From Bacteroidota bacterium (lineage in GTDB: Bacteria > Bacteroidota > Bacteroidia > B-17B0 > Aurantibacillaceae): DNA of 64,000 nucleotides. Shown here piece by piece: positions 53,513 to 63,283 of the stretch. The notes under the pieces were generated by a model, which was given only the letters and a program-made list of their open reading frames with translations, was not told the DNA's origin and did not search any database. Positions within the stretch are counted from its first letter, which is position 1. Each line of letters starts with the position of its first letter. The stretch spans positions 1 through 64,000 of the forward strand of contig JAJONO010000023.1 in the NCBI GenBank assembly GCA_021323535.1. Reading direction: 5' to 3'. A program made the translations under genes and the position numbers.

Positions 53513-55384
53513 TTACACGTAATCCAACGGAAACCTTAGTGTTACTATTGTACCTGTTATTTCTTGTTTTTCGTTTAATCTGTCATTCGTTGCGATCATA
53601 ATTTTTTCTTTATTCATGGAGTTAATGATCTCTGTTCTTTCTTCAGTTATCTTCATGGCCAGTGAGCGATGTGTTTGTCCGAAACCGGTTTTTCGGTTCA
53701 TAGACTCTACCCTGCCAATACCATCGTCGGTTACTTCACATACAAGATGTTCATCATTATGCACATAAAATCTTACCCATACATGTCCTTTTTCGCTCTT
53801 GGGAACAATGCCATGCAAAATAGAATTTTCAACAAATGGCTGCACAAACATTGGAGGAATGGCCATGGAGGAATCTATTTCGGGATCAGTTGTAATCTCG
53901 AAAGTAAATTTATCGTTATAACGTAATTGCTGAAGGAACAAATACGAATTCAGCATTTTTGCTTCCTGTTGTACTGATACAAACTGTTCGCGCGATTGTT
54001 CGAGATTGTACCTGATGAGTCTCGAAAAAACACCAAGGTACTCTATGGCCTTGTCCTTATCATTTTCAGAAATAAAACCACTGATGGACCCTAGTGAATT
54101 AAAAATAAAATGCGGATCCATCTGTAACGCGAGCGCGTTTCTTTCCAGTTCAAAGTTTCTGCGTTCAAGCGCGCTTTTCTTTTTGATCTGTTGCCTGTTA
54201 TACAATAAGAAGCCAAACAACCCCATTACAACCGCAAGAATAAAAATACTATAGAAAAGCTGTTTCTGTCTTTTGTTTTCCGCGTTCTGCACTTCCTGTC
54301 CCGCTTTCAGTAATCCAATCTCTTTTTCCTTTTTCTGATTTTCATACCTGGCTTCCAGTTCGGCAATACTCTTAATACTGGACTCGTTCTTAATACTGTC
54401 TTCCATTAACTTGTATAACTTGTAATATGCATGCGCCTCTTTGAAATTGTTACGCGCTTCGTAATGATTGGACATAAACAAATACGCTTTTTTAATATTG
54501 ACCTTACTGTTCAGTTCTTTTGATAGTTCAAGTTGTCTCGTATAACACTCAAGCGCTTTTGGCGGCTGCTTTAGTGAATCATAGATCACTCCTATATCGG
54601 AATAGGCTTCGGCGGCGCCACGTTTATCTCCCAGTTCGGTAAGAATGGTGCAGCCTTTCCAAAGAAGCTCAAGTGCTTTTTTATAATTTTTCTGGCTGGA
54701 ATAAATTGCTCCAAGATTTGTATAAATAAGTGCCACACCTTGTTTATCGTTTATTTTTTCATCTATTTTGAGAGCGGCGTTAAAGTAATTCAACGCTGTG
54801 GAATAATCTTTCAGCTGATAACAGGTAAGACCAATGTTATAGAGCAGTTTGGCATGCAGGTATTCATCTTCCCCAAACCCTTTCGCTTTTTCAATATCGA
54901 GATACGACTTCAGAGCCATATCATGTCTGCCCTGAAGATAATACACATTGGCCAATGACATTTTTGAAGAAGTGATACCTCTTTTATCGTTGATCTCTTC
55001 ACGTATCTTAAGAGCGTTCAGATAATTTCCAAGAGCCTTTGGATATTCTCCCTGATCGCACAGAATGATCCCAAGGTTACTCATGATGTCGGCTTCCGAT
55101 TTTTTATCTCCGGCCTGTCGGGCAACTATAATCGCTTTCTCGAAATAGCTTCTTGCTTTCACGTAATCACTTTTGTTCAGATATGAAATCCCCATACGAT
55201 TCAGCGCAACACATACACCCTGCTTATATTCCAGTTTTTCAGCCAACTGAATTCCAAGTTCAAGATACACCAGGGCCTTTTCGTGTTCATGTTCGTTGAT
55301 TAAATATCCACCAACGTCGTTTAAGCGCTTCACACGGTTGGTGTCGTCCCCGGATTTCTGAAGTTCCACAAGCAGGGAATCCAC
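53513..55384 (-). CDS. TPR-containing LytS-type sensor histidine kinase; true N-terminus probably extends upstream to about 55.45 kb
   Basis: TPR repeats, TM, 'LQMDPHFIFNSLGSISGFISENDKDKAIEYLGVFSRLIRYNLEQSREQFVSV', 'DDGIGRVES'. ORF track starts at a GTG. Confidence 0.93.
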   Translation of the reverse strand: MDSLLVELQKSGDDTNRVKRLNDVGGYLINEHEHEKALVYLELGIQLAEKLEYKQGVCVALNRMGISYLNKSDYVKARSYFEKAIIVARQAGDKKSEADIMSNLGIILCDQGEYPKALGNYLNALKIREEINDKRGITSSKMSLANVYYLQGRHDMALKSYLDIEKAKGFGEDEYLHAKLLYNIGLTCYQLKDYSTALNYFNAALKIDEKINDKQGVALIYTNLGAIYSSQKNYKKALELLWKGCTILTELGDKRGAAEAYSDIGVIYDSLKQPPKALECYTRQLELSKELNSKVNIKKAYLFMSNHYEARNNFKEAHAYYKLYKLMEDSIKNESSIKSIAELEARYENQKKEKEIGLLKAGQEVQNAENKRQKQLFYSIFILAVVMGLFGFLLYNRQQIKKKSALERRNFELERNALALQMDPHFIFNSLGSISGFISENDKDKAIEYLGVFSRLIRYNLEQSREQFVSVQQEAKMLNSYLFLQQLRYNDKFTFEITTDPEIDSSMAIPPMFVQPFVENSILHGIVPKSEKGHVWVRFYVHNDEHLVCEVTDDGIGRVESMNRKTGFGQTHRSLAMKITEERTEIINSMNKEKIMIATNDRLNEKQEITGTIVTLRFPLDYV

Positions 55385-55630
55385 AATACGGCTCTGTGAA
55401 TTGATGAAAGTAGCCGTTAAAAAAAGGCAGTTCAGAAGTATGATCCGGAAATATTTTCCAAATGGGGTGATAGAAAGGTGTTTTTTATAAAAGTATAAAA
55501 ATTATTACGAAAAACCCTGATCAAAAGCCCTGGCCGAATTGTAATTCTACCACGCCGAATTGTAATTACATCATTAAACATGCCGCGGGTAATCTAATTT
55601 TGATAGTAATAGTTTTCACAAACCCATAAC

Positions 55631-58384
55631 ATGAAAAAAAATTATAACTCTCTGAAAAAACTGGCAACAACTACACTGTTTTTAATGTGCATTTTTAATT
55701 CCAATTTTACTTTTTCCCAAAACTGGCAATGGGCGCTTTCAGGAAGCGGACTTAACCAGGATCATGCCGGAGACGTTTGCACCGATGCGTCAGGAAATGT
55801 AATCATGATAGGCTCCTTCGGAAGTTCGCCTTTTAATGTTGCCGGAAGTTCTATGAACAACAGCGGCGCTTCAGGAACAGATGTGTTTGTGGCCAAATAC
55901 GATGCCGCTGGAAATCCGTTATGGGCGCAAAAGATAGGCGGCACCGGCTCCGAATCAGCCGGAGGAGTTTGTACCGATGCTGCCGGAAACATTTACGTCA
56001 CGGGCCATTATAACAGTCCCGGACTTTCAGTTTCTCCATTGGGAGTATCAAACTATACCACCAACGGAACGTACGACATCTTCGTGGCTTGTTTTAATTC
56101 TTTCGGAAGCATTCAGTGGCTAAAATCCTACGGACATTTAAAAGACGATTATTCTTCGGATTGCACTTTTTCTAATTCACAATCGAGTCTCTACTTTACC
56201 GGTACTTTCAACTCGGCGCTGTTTACCGTTGGAACAAACACGGTATACAACAGTAATGTGCTTGGGTCCTACTCCGATGTATATGTTATTAAACTTACTT
56301 CGGGCGGTGTTGCTACCTGGGCAAAAGGAACTGGCGGATCGGGAAGCAATGATTATGCATCCGGAATTGTAATGGATGCGAATCAGGATATTGGCTTTTG
56401 CGGAAACTATAATCCTACAACAAATACTACAGTAATAGGCAGCACCACTCTTACATCTTATGGTGGGCAGGACATGTACATTGCTAAATACAATTCGGCA
56501 GGAACACCGCTATGGTCGCGCGGACTTGGGTCTACCAACAGCGGCTCCTCAGATTTTATGGCTTCCATCGGAGCGGATTCCGGCAATAATTTTTACATCA
56601 ATGGTACTTACGCAGGAACACAGCTGATAGCCGGCACGGTTTCATTAACCACCTCGGGAGGATACGATGCTTTTGTATTAAAATATAATACTTCAGGAAC
56701 CATTCAATGGGGACAAAAAATTTCTGCCGCGGGTGATGAATATGCAAATGGAATTACAGTTGATGCCTCCAACAATATTTATTTTTCGGGTGCATTTTCA
56801 GGAACCAATCTTGCTGTAGGAACCACCACTGTTACAAACACCACTCCTGGAATAAAGCCGGATGTACTGGTAATCAAATACAGCGCTACCGGATTCCCGT
56901 TATGGACCAACACTGCAATAGGATCAGATTATGAATGGGGATATGATATCAGTTCAGATGCAGTAGGAAATCTTTACATCCAGGGAACGTTTAATATTGC
57001 CGGACCTCCTGCATTCGGAACAACTACTTTGAGCAGCCAGGGTTCTAATGATGTTTTCCTTGCTAAGATAGGATGTGCCGCTACTTCAATCGGTGGTTCA
57101 TCTTCAGTGTGCGCTGGATCTGCCGCTACTCTGGTGGCAAGCGGAGCTACTTCTTACAGTTGGAGCACCGGCGCAACAACAACAACTTTGGTAATTACGC
57201 CAACAGTTTCGGGAACCTATAGTGTTTCGGGAACATCTGGCTCATGTGCCGCTTCCGGAAGTACATTCAGCCTTACTGTGCTTCCTGCAACTTTAACTCC
57301 GGGATCAAATCTTAATCTCTTATGCAAACAAAAACAAGCCATGAACGCTTCCTGTAATCCCGCTGCAACTTCTGTTACATGGTCGCCCGCGACAGGACTC
57401 AGCAGCACCGGCGTTCTTAATCCAACTGTTCAGGCTTCAGGAACACCGGTTAATTATACCGTGAGCGTAATACTTAATAATGGTTGTGGACTTTCAGGAA
57501 CAGTGAATGTTTCTTCTTACGCGCAGACACCGGACATTTGTATGGTAACAGCCGATAGTCTTGGCGTGAACAATGAAATTTACTGGGAGAAATCACTCTA
57601 TCCGCAAGCCGACAGTTTTATTGTTTACCGCGAAGTAAGCCTGGGAACATATAAAAGAATTGGCGCTTTGAACAGAACAGCGTTCAGCATGTACACTGAC
57701 ACTAACCGCACCATTGGTCCCGCTAACGGAAATCCAAATCTGAGTTACTACAAATACAAATTACAGATAAGAGATTCATGCGGAAATTACAGTTCATTAG
57801 GTCCATGGCATGAAACCATTTTTGTTCAGGATCAGCAAAACGGAAACTTTAATTGGAACGCTTACGCGATCGAATCTACGACCTCGCCGGTGTCGACCTA
57901 CAATTTAAAACGCAGGGATCTTTCCAGTGGAATTGAAACATTGATTGTAAATACTGTAGGAAGTCTGGCAACCGACCCCAATTACAGTTCGTTCTCAAAC
58001 ACCAATGTAAAATGGCTGGTAGATGCCGTTGGATTTAACTGTAATCCTACAAACAAGGTAATGCTTCAAAAAGTGAGAACAAAAAGTAACCAGTCTAACG
58101 ATAAAAAATTCCCGATCGGTGTAAAAGAAAATAATTACACGGCTGTTAATTTTGAAGTATTTCCTAATCCTGCTTCGCATGCATTTAGTCTTAAGATTAA
58201 TTACTATGCCGGAGAAACACTTGAATATGAAATCGCCAATGTGATCGGACAGGTAATTCATTATTCGGAGCTAAAAAATCAATTGACGAATATTAATTGT
58301 TCGGAATTAACATCCGGAATTTATTTCGTGAATATTAAACAGAACAATAAACTCATTGCTACTAAAAAAGTTGTTGTGGAATAG
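55631..58384 (+). CDS. SBBP-like repeat surface protein with T9SS type A sorting domain
   Basis: Repeats 'DASGNxYxTGxF'; 'FEVFPNPASHAFSLKI...SGIYFVNIKQNNKLIATKKVVVE'. Confidence 0.9.
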   Translation: MKKNYNSLKKLATTTLFLMCIFNSNFTFSQNWQWALSGSGLNQDHAGDVCTDASGNVIMIGSFGSSPFNVAGSSMNNSGASGTDVFVAKYDAAGNPLWAQKIGGTGSESAGGVCTDAAGNIYVTGHYNSPGLSVSPLGVSNYTTNGTYDIFVACFNSFGSIQWLKSYGHLKDDYSSDCTFSNSQSSLYFTGTFNSALFTVGTNTVYNSNVLGSYSDVYVIKLTSGGVATWAKGTGGSGSNDYASGIVMDANQDIGFCGNYNPTTNTTVIGSTTLTSYGGQDMYIAKYNSAGTPLWSRGLGSTNSGSSDFMASIGADSGNNFYINGTYAGTQLIAGTVSLTTSGGYDAFVLKYNTSGTIQWGQKISAAGDEYANGITVDASNNIYFSGAFSGTNLAVGTTTVTNTTPGIKPDVLVIKYSATGFPLWTNTAIGSDYEWGYDISSDAVGNLYIQGTFNIAGPPAFGTTTLSSQGSNDVFLAKIGCAATSIGGSSSVCAGSAATLVASGATSYSWSTGATTTTLVITPTVSGTYSVSGTSGSCAASGSTFSLTVLPATLTPGSNLNLLCKQKQAMNASCNPAATSVTWSPATGLSSTGVLNPTVQASGTPVNYTVSVILNNGCGLSGTVNVSSYAQTPDICMVTADSLGVNNEIYWEKSLYPQADSFIVYREVSLGTYKRIGALNRTAFSMYTDTNRTIGPANGNPNLSYYKYKLQIRDSCGNYSSLGPWHETIFVQDQQNGNFNWNAYAIESTTSPVSTYNLKRRDLSSGIETLIVNTVGSLATDPNYSSFSNTNVKWLVDAVGFNCNPTNKVMLQKVRTKSNQSNDKKFPIGVKENNYTAVNFEVFPNPASHAFSLKINYYAGETLEYEIANVIGQVIHYSELKNQLTNINCSELTSGIYFVNIKQNNKLIATKKVVVE

Positions 58385-58466
58385 TGTGTGTGATCAGTGA
58401 AGAAAGCGGCGCAGGCTTCGCGTCGCTTTTATTTTAGTCGCTCCAAATTATTTCAAACCAATAAAA

Positions 58467-58489
58467 AAAGGGTCAGCTAGTGACCCTTT
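58467..58489. terminator. Bidirectional hairpin aaagggtca-gctag-tgacccttt
   Basis: Perfect 9-bp stem with flanking A/T tracts between convergent genes. Confidence 0.8.
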
Positions 58490-58512
58490 CAATTTTAAAA
58501 GAAATTTCTTTT

Positions 58513-58815
58513 CTAATTCCAGGATTCCATGGGCGAATATTTATCTGAACCGTGGGTTTTTACAACCTTGTTATATAAACCCATGATAAGGATCGGTGCG
58601 GCGAGAGAACCTACGAACTGACCAACTTTGTTCATTCCAAAAATTCTCAATATTGCCGAAGCACCTAAACATCCAATACCTGTCCAAAGGAAAACGTCCG
58701 ATGGAATCTTTGCTGTTTGATTTTCAATTTCTTTTGCTACTCTTCCTTCCGAATGATCATGTTTACCATTCGTGGCCACATTAACGGCCTTTCTAACTAA
58801 TTCTTTGGTTTCCAT
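58513..58815 (-). CDS. Small membrane-associated hypothetical protein
   Basis: 100-aa ORF with two hydrophobic segments in its C-terminal half. Confidence 0.65.
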   Translation of the reverse strand: METKELVRKAVNVATNGKHDHSEGRVAKEIENQTAKIPSDVFLWTGIGCLGASAILRIFGMNKVGQFVGSLAAPILIMGLYNKVVKTHGSDKYSPMESWN

Positions 58816-58974
58816 TATTTCCGGTTTTTATATCCTCCGAAGCTTGTGCCACGGAAGAAGAGTTCATAAATAATTTTGTATCAACTGATACTATCCTTTA
58901 TTTACAAGTACCGGACCAAAATCCTTTATTTTTTTATGGTGGAAAATACTGGTTTTCAAATGAAATAAAAGCTT

Positions 58975-59029
58975 AAAAAAACACAATGAGGACTTATGGT
59001 TTTATTTTGAGAGATCTGTCCTCATTGTG
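58975..59029 (-). terminator. Terminator of the YceI gene
   Basis: cacaatgaggac (58982-58993) / gtcctcattgtg (59018-59029); on the minus strand the stem is followed by a T7 tract. Confidence 0.65.
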
Positions 59030-59113
59030 ATAATAGCTCGCATAGGTTATAGAGTCAACGAATATATTCTCCGCATATCGATATATTTTGCAGTTCCTCA
59101 GCGAGAACCAGAA

Positions 59114-59815
59114 TTACTTCGCTGCAGTGGTCTCTGTTCCTATCCTGTTCGCTTTTAAATTCAATTCGATATTTACTTTTTCAGAGATGAATTTATTCCC
59201 GAGTGTTTTATCGTTTCCGTAATTCATGTTCCACTGCGTGCGGTCTATATCAAAATCCGCTTTACCTTTAAGTGTCATATCATCCAGATCCACTTTCGCG
59301 GGAAAAGTTACATTCCTTGTCACATCTTTAATAGTAAGATTCCCGCTGATATTGAAATTAGCACCTTCCACAATGGAAGTATCCTTACTATTAGGATTAT
59401 AAGGCTCAACGGATGTAATTTCAAATTTTGCGGTGCCGAATTTTTCAGCGTCGAAAAAATCGCCACTAAGCAAATGTGGTTTTAATTTTTCCTGGAACAT
59501 ATCGCCTTTCTCTTCTACAGCCAGCGAACGTACATCGATTGTAAATTCACCGCCTGTGATCCTGTTTTCTTTTACAGCTACAGTTCCCATGGTAACTTTA
59601 AAATTCCCGGGGTGATTTTTCCCCACGCCGTAACCTGTGAACCTTATTTTTGATTCAGCGGAATCCACAATATAGTTTTGCCCAACCGCGTCGGTGGCTT
59701 GCTTTTCTTCAGTGATTACAGCATCGTCTCCCTTAGGAGCCCTGTCGCAGGCACAGATGACAATTGTTAAAGTTCCCGCAACGAAAAAAGGTTTGATAAG
59801 TGATTTTATATTCAT
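59114..59815 (-). CDS. YceI family lipoprotein
   Basis: 'NYIVDSAESKIRFTGYGVGKNHPGNF', 'GGEFTIDVRSL', 'FNISGNLTIKDVTRNVTFPAKV'; lipobox near 'VICACD'. Confidence 0.92.
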   Translation of the reverse strand: MNIKSLIKPFFVAGTLTIVICACDRAPKGDDAVITEEKQATDAVGQNYIVDSAESKIRFTGYGVGKNHPGNFKVTMGTVAVKENRITGGEFTIDVRSLAVEEKGDMFQEKLKPHLLSGDFFDAEKFGTAKFEITSVEPYNPNSKDTSIVEGANFNISGNLTIKDVTRNVTFPAKVDLDDMTLKGKADFDIDRTQWNMNYGNDKTLGNKFISEKVNIELNLKANRIGTETTAAK

Positions 59816-59915
59816 GATTATTTTTTATGCAATCCGCACAAAAAACATGCCAGCTCATGCGACTTTTGTTATCAGTGACATCGTAGTAGAAGGAACTCTT
59901 AAATATAATACTACC

Positions 59916-60021
59916 GTCACCCTGAGCGTAGCCGAAGGACAGGGAGACAAATAAATAAAACTGATTGCAAGATACTTTCAAATTACGATCGGCGTATCTC
60001 TTCGGCTGCGTTCAACGTGAC
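59916..60021. repeat. Imperfect 22-bp inverted repeat flanking 62 bp (gtcaccctgagcgtagccgaag / cttcggctgcgttcaacgtgac)
   Basis: Arms 59916-59937 and 60000-60021; intergenic. Confidence 0.7.
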
Positions 60022-60055
60022 ACGTCATAAAAGAATCGAAAGGAAGAATAAAGAA

Positions 60056-60796
60056 TTAAACTTTCCCGAAGAGCTTCAGAAAATCTTCACGTTTGCGCGA
60101 CGATACATCTGCAACCGACTCGTCGGATAATAAGAGCTGATTAGTGTCCTTCAGAAACTTACGAATGTGATTGAGATTAACGATCCACGACTTATGTGTT
60201 CTGAAAAAAACAGCAGGGTCCAGTAATTCTTCAAACTCTCCAATGTTTTTGGTAGATAAAGATTTTAAGCCACTCGCCGTTGTTATTTTCGTGTACTTTC
60301 CGTCCGCTTCAAGACTGAGAATTTCATTTGTGCTGATAAAGTTATAACCATCCGAAGAAGGTACCGCGATTTTTTTCAGGATCTGATCGCTTTCTTTAAG
60401 ATTGCTTACCAGTACATCTACATTCTTTGGCTCTTTCTTTGTTACGTTTTCAAGTTTTGAAACCAGGCTCACAACTTCACTTACATTTACAGGTTTCATT
60501 AAAAAATCAAAGCAGGAACTTTTTATAGCTTTGAGCGCGTACTTTTCGTGAGCCGTTGTAAATACAACTTCAAAATCAGGGTTACTGAAAAATTTAAAAA
60601 GATCGAAACCCAGTTCATCATTGATCTCCACATCAAGAAAAACCAATTGAGGCTTCTGTAAATTAATAAGTTTCACGGCATCATTCACAGAGGAAGCTGT
60701 ACCCATAATCTGTAATTGCGGGCAATATTCTTTTATAATTGCTGTTAAAGCGCTTATGCATTGTGAATCGTCGTCGACTATGACGCAGTTGATCAT
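60056..60796 (-). CDS. LytTR-family response regulator
   Basis: 'CVIVDDDSQCISALTAI', 'PQLVFLDVEINDELGFDLF', 'FFRTHKSWIVNLNHIRKFLKDTNQLLLSDESVADVSSRKRE'. Confidence 0.94.
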   Translation of the reverse strand: MINCVIVDDDSQCISALTAIIKEYCPQLQIMGTASSVNDAVKLINLQKPQLVFLDVEINDELGFDLFKFFSNPDFEVVFTTAHEKYALKAIKSSCFDFLMKPVNVSEVVSLVSKLENVTKKEPKNVDVLVSNLKESDQILKKIAVPSSDGYNFISTNEILSLEADGKYTKITTASGLKSLSTKNIGEFEELLDPAVFFRTHKSWIVNLNHIRKFLKDTNQLLLSDESVADVSSRKREDFLKLFGKV

Positions 60797-60809
60797 GGGA
60801 AATTGGTCT

Positions 60810-62723
60810 CTAGTATTTATACATTAAAGGTAAACAAATTCTGATTGTTGTACCAACAGGAAGATAAGGCTTTGAAATGATCTGGAAATATTCTTCTTTC
60901 ATCTGCATCTTCTGCGCTTCGAAGAGGATCTTGAGCCGCGACGAAATAATAGAAAGCGCGTGCGATGTCTGAATAATATTTTTATTCTCGATACCTTTTC
61001 CGTTGTCTGTAATTTCTATGGTAAGTAATTTATCTTTCTCTTCAATACGAAGATGAATGAAAGCATTCTCAACATTTTGCAGGCCCGCGTGTTTGAAGGC
61101 ATTCTCAATAAAAGGTTGTATCATCATTGGAGGAACCAGTATTGCATCTGTTTCCTCCGGAATTTCGTAACCGAATTTTATTTTATTCTGAAAACGTTCC
61201 CCTTCAAACGCCGTATATAATTTCAGATACGTTATTTCCTTTTCAAGCGTTATAGTTTCTGTTTCCGAATTTTTCAGGGTTTGTCGCATCAGATCCGAAA
61301 AAAGTTGCAGCTGTGTTACCGTTTTTTCTTTCTGGTTATTCATTACAAAACCCTGAATGTTGTTTAAGGCGTTAAAGATAAAATGCGGATTCATCTGGCT
61401 CTGGTATTTAGAAATAAGCTTAGCCTGGTGACTCAATTTTTCACTTTGTGATTGTATCTCCGTATTTTTTTCCTGGAGCTCGGAGTATGCTTTTTTTCTT
61501 TCACGAATATTTTTTGTAAGGAACACGGAAAGCAGAACCAATAAAATAACCACAACTGCAATGGCAACAATAATAATGATAAGACGGTTTCGCACGGCGC
61601 GGTTCTTCTCCAACTGAAGCTCCTGGATCTCGTTATCCTTGCTTAATTTTGTTATTTCAACCTCTTTCTTTTCTGTTTCATACTGCGTCTTGAGCTCTTC
61701 CATTTCACGGGTATGATTTAGTTTCGAAAGCGAATCTTTCAGATCGATATACTTGTTAAGATAAAAGATCTGATTCTTTGAATCATTAAGGCCGGCATAT
61801 ATTTTGGATTTTGTATCGTAGTTCGCCAGAAGATCATCCGCAAGCAAATTGGCTACGTTGATCTCTTCTGATAAATTCACATAATACAGCGCTTTCTTAT
61901 ATTCCTTGAGTCCGAGATAGTTCTCAGCAAAATTTGCATAGGCCATAGCTGTTCCCTCAGGGTATCCTATATGGAGATAAGCGTCGAGAGCTTTCTGGGC
62001 ATAGTAATTTGCCACTTTATATTGCCCAAGGTTCCTGTAAGATCCGCCTATATTTGTATATAGCAAACCGGTGTCCTCATTTTTTTCTGTAGAATCCATC
62101 ATAGCGAGGGCCTTCCGCGAATAATGGAGGGAACTATCGTGACGATTTAAATCAAAAAAAATGCCTCCCATGTTAAGATAGGTTCCCATAAGATCAATGG
62201 TAACATTCTTGTTTTTATTTTTCGCGAAATATGCCGCTTCATCCAGTTTTTTGGCAATGTTTATATACAGCAGCGCGTCTTTATAATTTCCAATTGATTT
62301 TAAAATAATAGCAAGGGTGCTGTATAATCTTGAGAGGTTCCTGCTGTCGTTGAATTTTTCGAATATTTTAATTGTGCTTAGAATGTATTTGATAGATTCA
62401 TTATATTTTCCCTGTTGAAAAACTATATGACTTATGGTATTATAGCTTTGCCCTTTGTTTTTCTCGTAAAACGGCGAAATGTTTTCAGGTTTGCTCTGTG
62501 CCCTGCTTATTTCATAAAGAGCGCTATCGGCATATCTTCTTGCCACAAACAAATCAAGGTTCGCGTACTGAATGGCCAGATTATTATATGCTTCGATCCT
62601 GATCGTATCAAATGTTGTTTCCCGCAACAATTTTTTAAGCGAATCAATTTGTCTTTGTCCTTTCAGACTTATAAAACAAATGACCAGAACGAATGGGAAT
62701 ATATGTTTAAAGAGTGATTTCAA
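60810..62723 (-). CDS. TPR-containing LytS-type sensor histidine kinase
   Basis: Signal peptide, TPR repeats, TM, 'YQSQMNPHFIFNALNNIQGFVMNNQKEKTVTQLQLFSDLMRQTL', 'ITDNGKGIENK'. Confidence 0.94.
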   Translation of the reverse strand: MKSLFKHIFPFVLVICFISLKGQRQIDSLKKLLRETTFDTIRIEAYNNLAIQYANLDLFVARRYADSALYEISRAQSKPENISPFYEKNKGQSYNTISHIVFQQGKYNESIKYILSTIKIFEKFNDSRNLSRLYSTLAIILKSIGNYKDALLYINIAKKLDEAAYFAKNKNKNVTIDLMGTYLNMGGIFFDLNRHDSSLHYSRKALAMMDSTEKNEDTGLLYTNIGGSYRNLGQYKVANYYAQKALDAYLHIGYPEGTAMAYANFAENYLGLKEYKKALYYVNLSEEINVANLLADDLLANYDTKSKIYAGLNDSKNQIFYLNKYIDLKDSLSKLNHTREMEELKTQYETEKKEVEITKLSKDNEIQELQLEKNRAVRNRLIIIIVAIAVVVILLVLLSVFLTKNIRERKKAYSELQEKNTEIQSQSEKLSHQAKLISKYQSQMNPHFIFNALNNIQGFVMNNQKEKTVTQLQLFSDLMRQTLKNSETETITLEKEITYLKLYTAFEGERFQNKIKFGYEIPEETDAILVPPMMIQPFIENAFKHAGLQNVENAFIHLRIEEKDKLLTIEITDNGKGIENKNIIQTSHALSIISSRLKILFEAQKMQMKEEYFQIISKPYLPVGTTIRICLPLMYKY

Positions 62724-62934
62724 TTCCTAATTATAAAGTTAGAAATAAGATGCTAAACAAAGTATAGTTCCATACCCAAATTTCAAAATGGTTTTAGAAT
62801 TTTGCTCCAAAAACCAGACTTTTACGTTCGTTCCGGATTTAACTACGTTCGTTCCAAAAAGCCCTGCGAAGGTAAAAACCTCAGGACTTGCCTGCATTCC
62901 AACGGTAATTTTGTATTAAATAGGGTTGGATTCA

Positions 62935-63267
62935 ATGAAGAAAATAAGTTTTTTGCTGTTCTTTATCATACTCGGGTTCATAAATACCGTGCAGTCTCAA
63001 TCGGGGCCTGACACAAAAATGAAACACGGTTCATTTCACCGCGAATCAGGTAACCTGAAGTATACGCTCACTAACAATGAGATCATTGCCATCAAACTCA
63101 CCGATTCAAAAGAAAAATACATTAAAGCTTATTTAAATTATGAATTAAAAGAAAAAGGCGAACACGAACAAACAATAAAACTCCCCCCTGATCTCGCTCC
63201 CGGTCTATATTTCCTCACCATTTCCACAATTCACGGTGATAAACTAAGGATAAAAGTAAAAATGTAA
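62935..63267 (+). CDS. Short secreted protein resembling an isolated sorting-domain-like beta sandwich
   Basis: Signal peptide MKKISFLLFFIILGFINTVQSQS; C-terminus 'DLAPGLYFLTISTIHGDKLRIKVKM'. Confidence 0.65.
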   Translation: MKKISFLLFFIILGFINTVQSQSGPDTKMKHGSFHRESGNLKYTLTNNEIIAIKLTDSKEKYIKAYLNYELKEKGEHEQTIKLPPDLAPGLYFLTISTIHGDKLRIKVKM

Positions 63268-63283
63268 CGTAAAATTTATTCCC

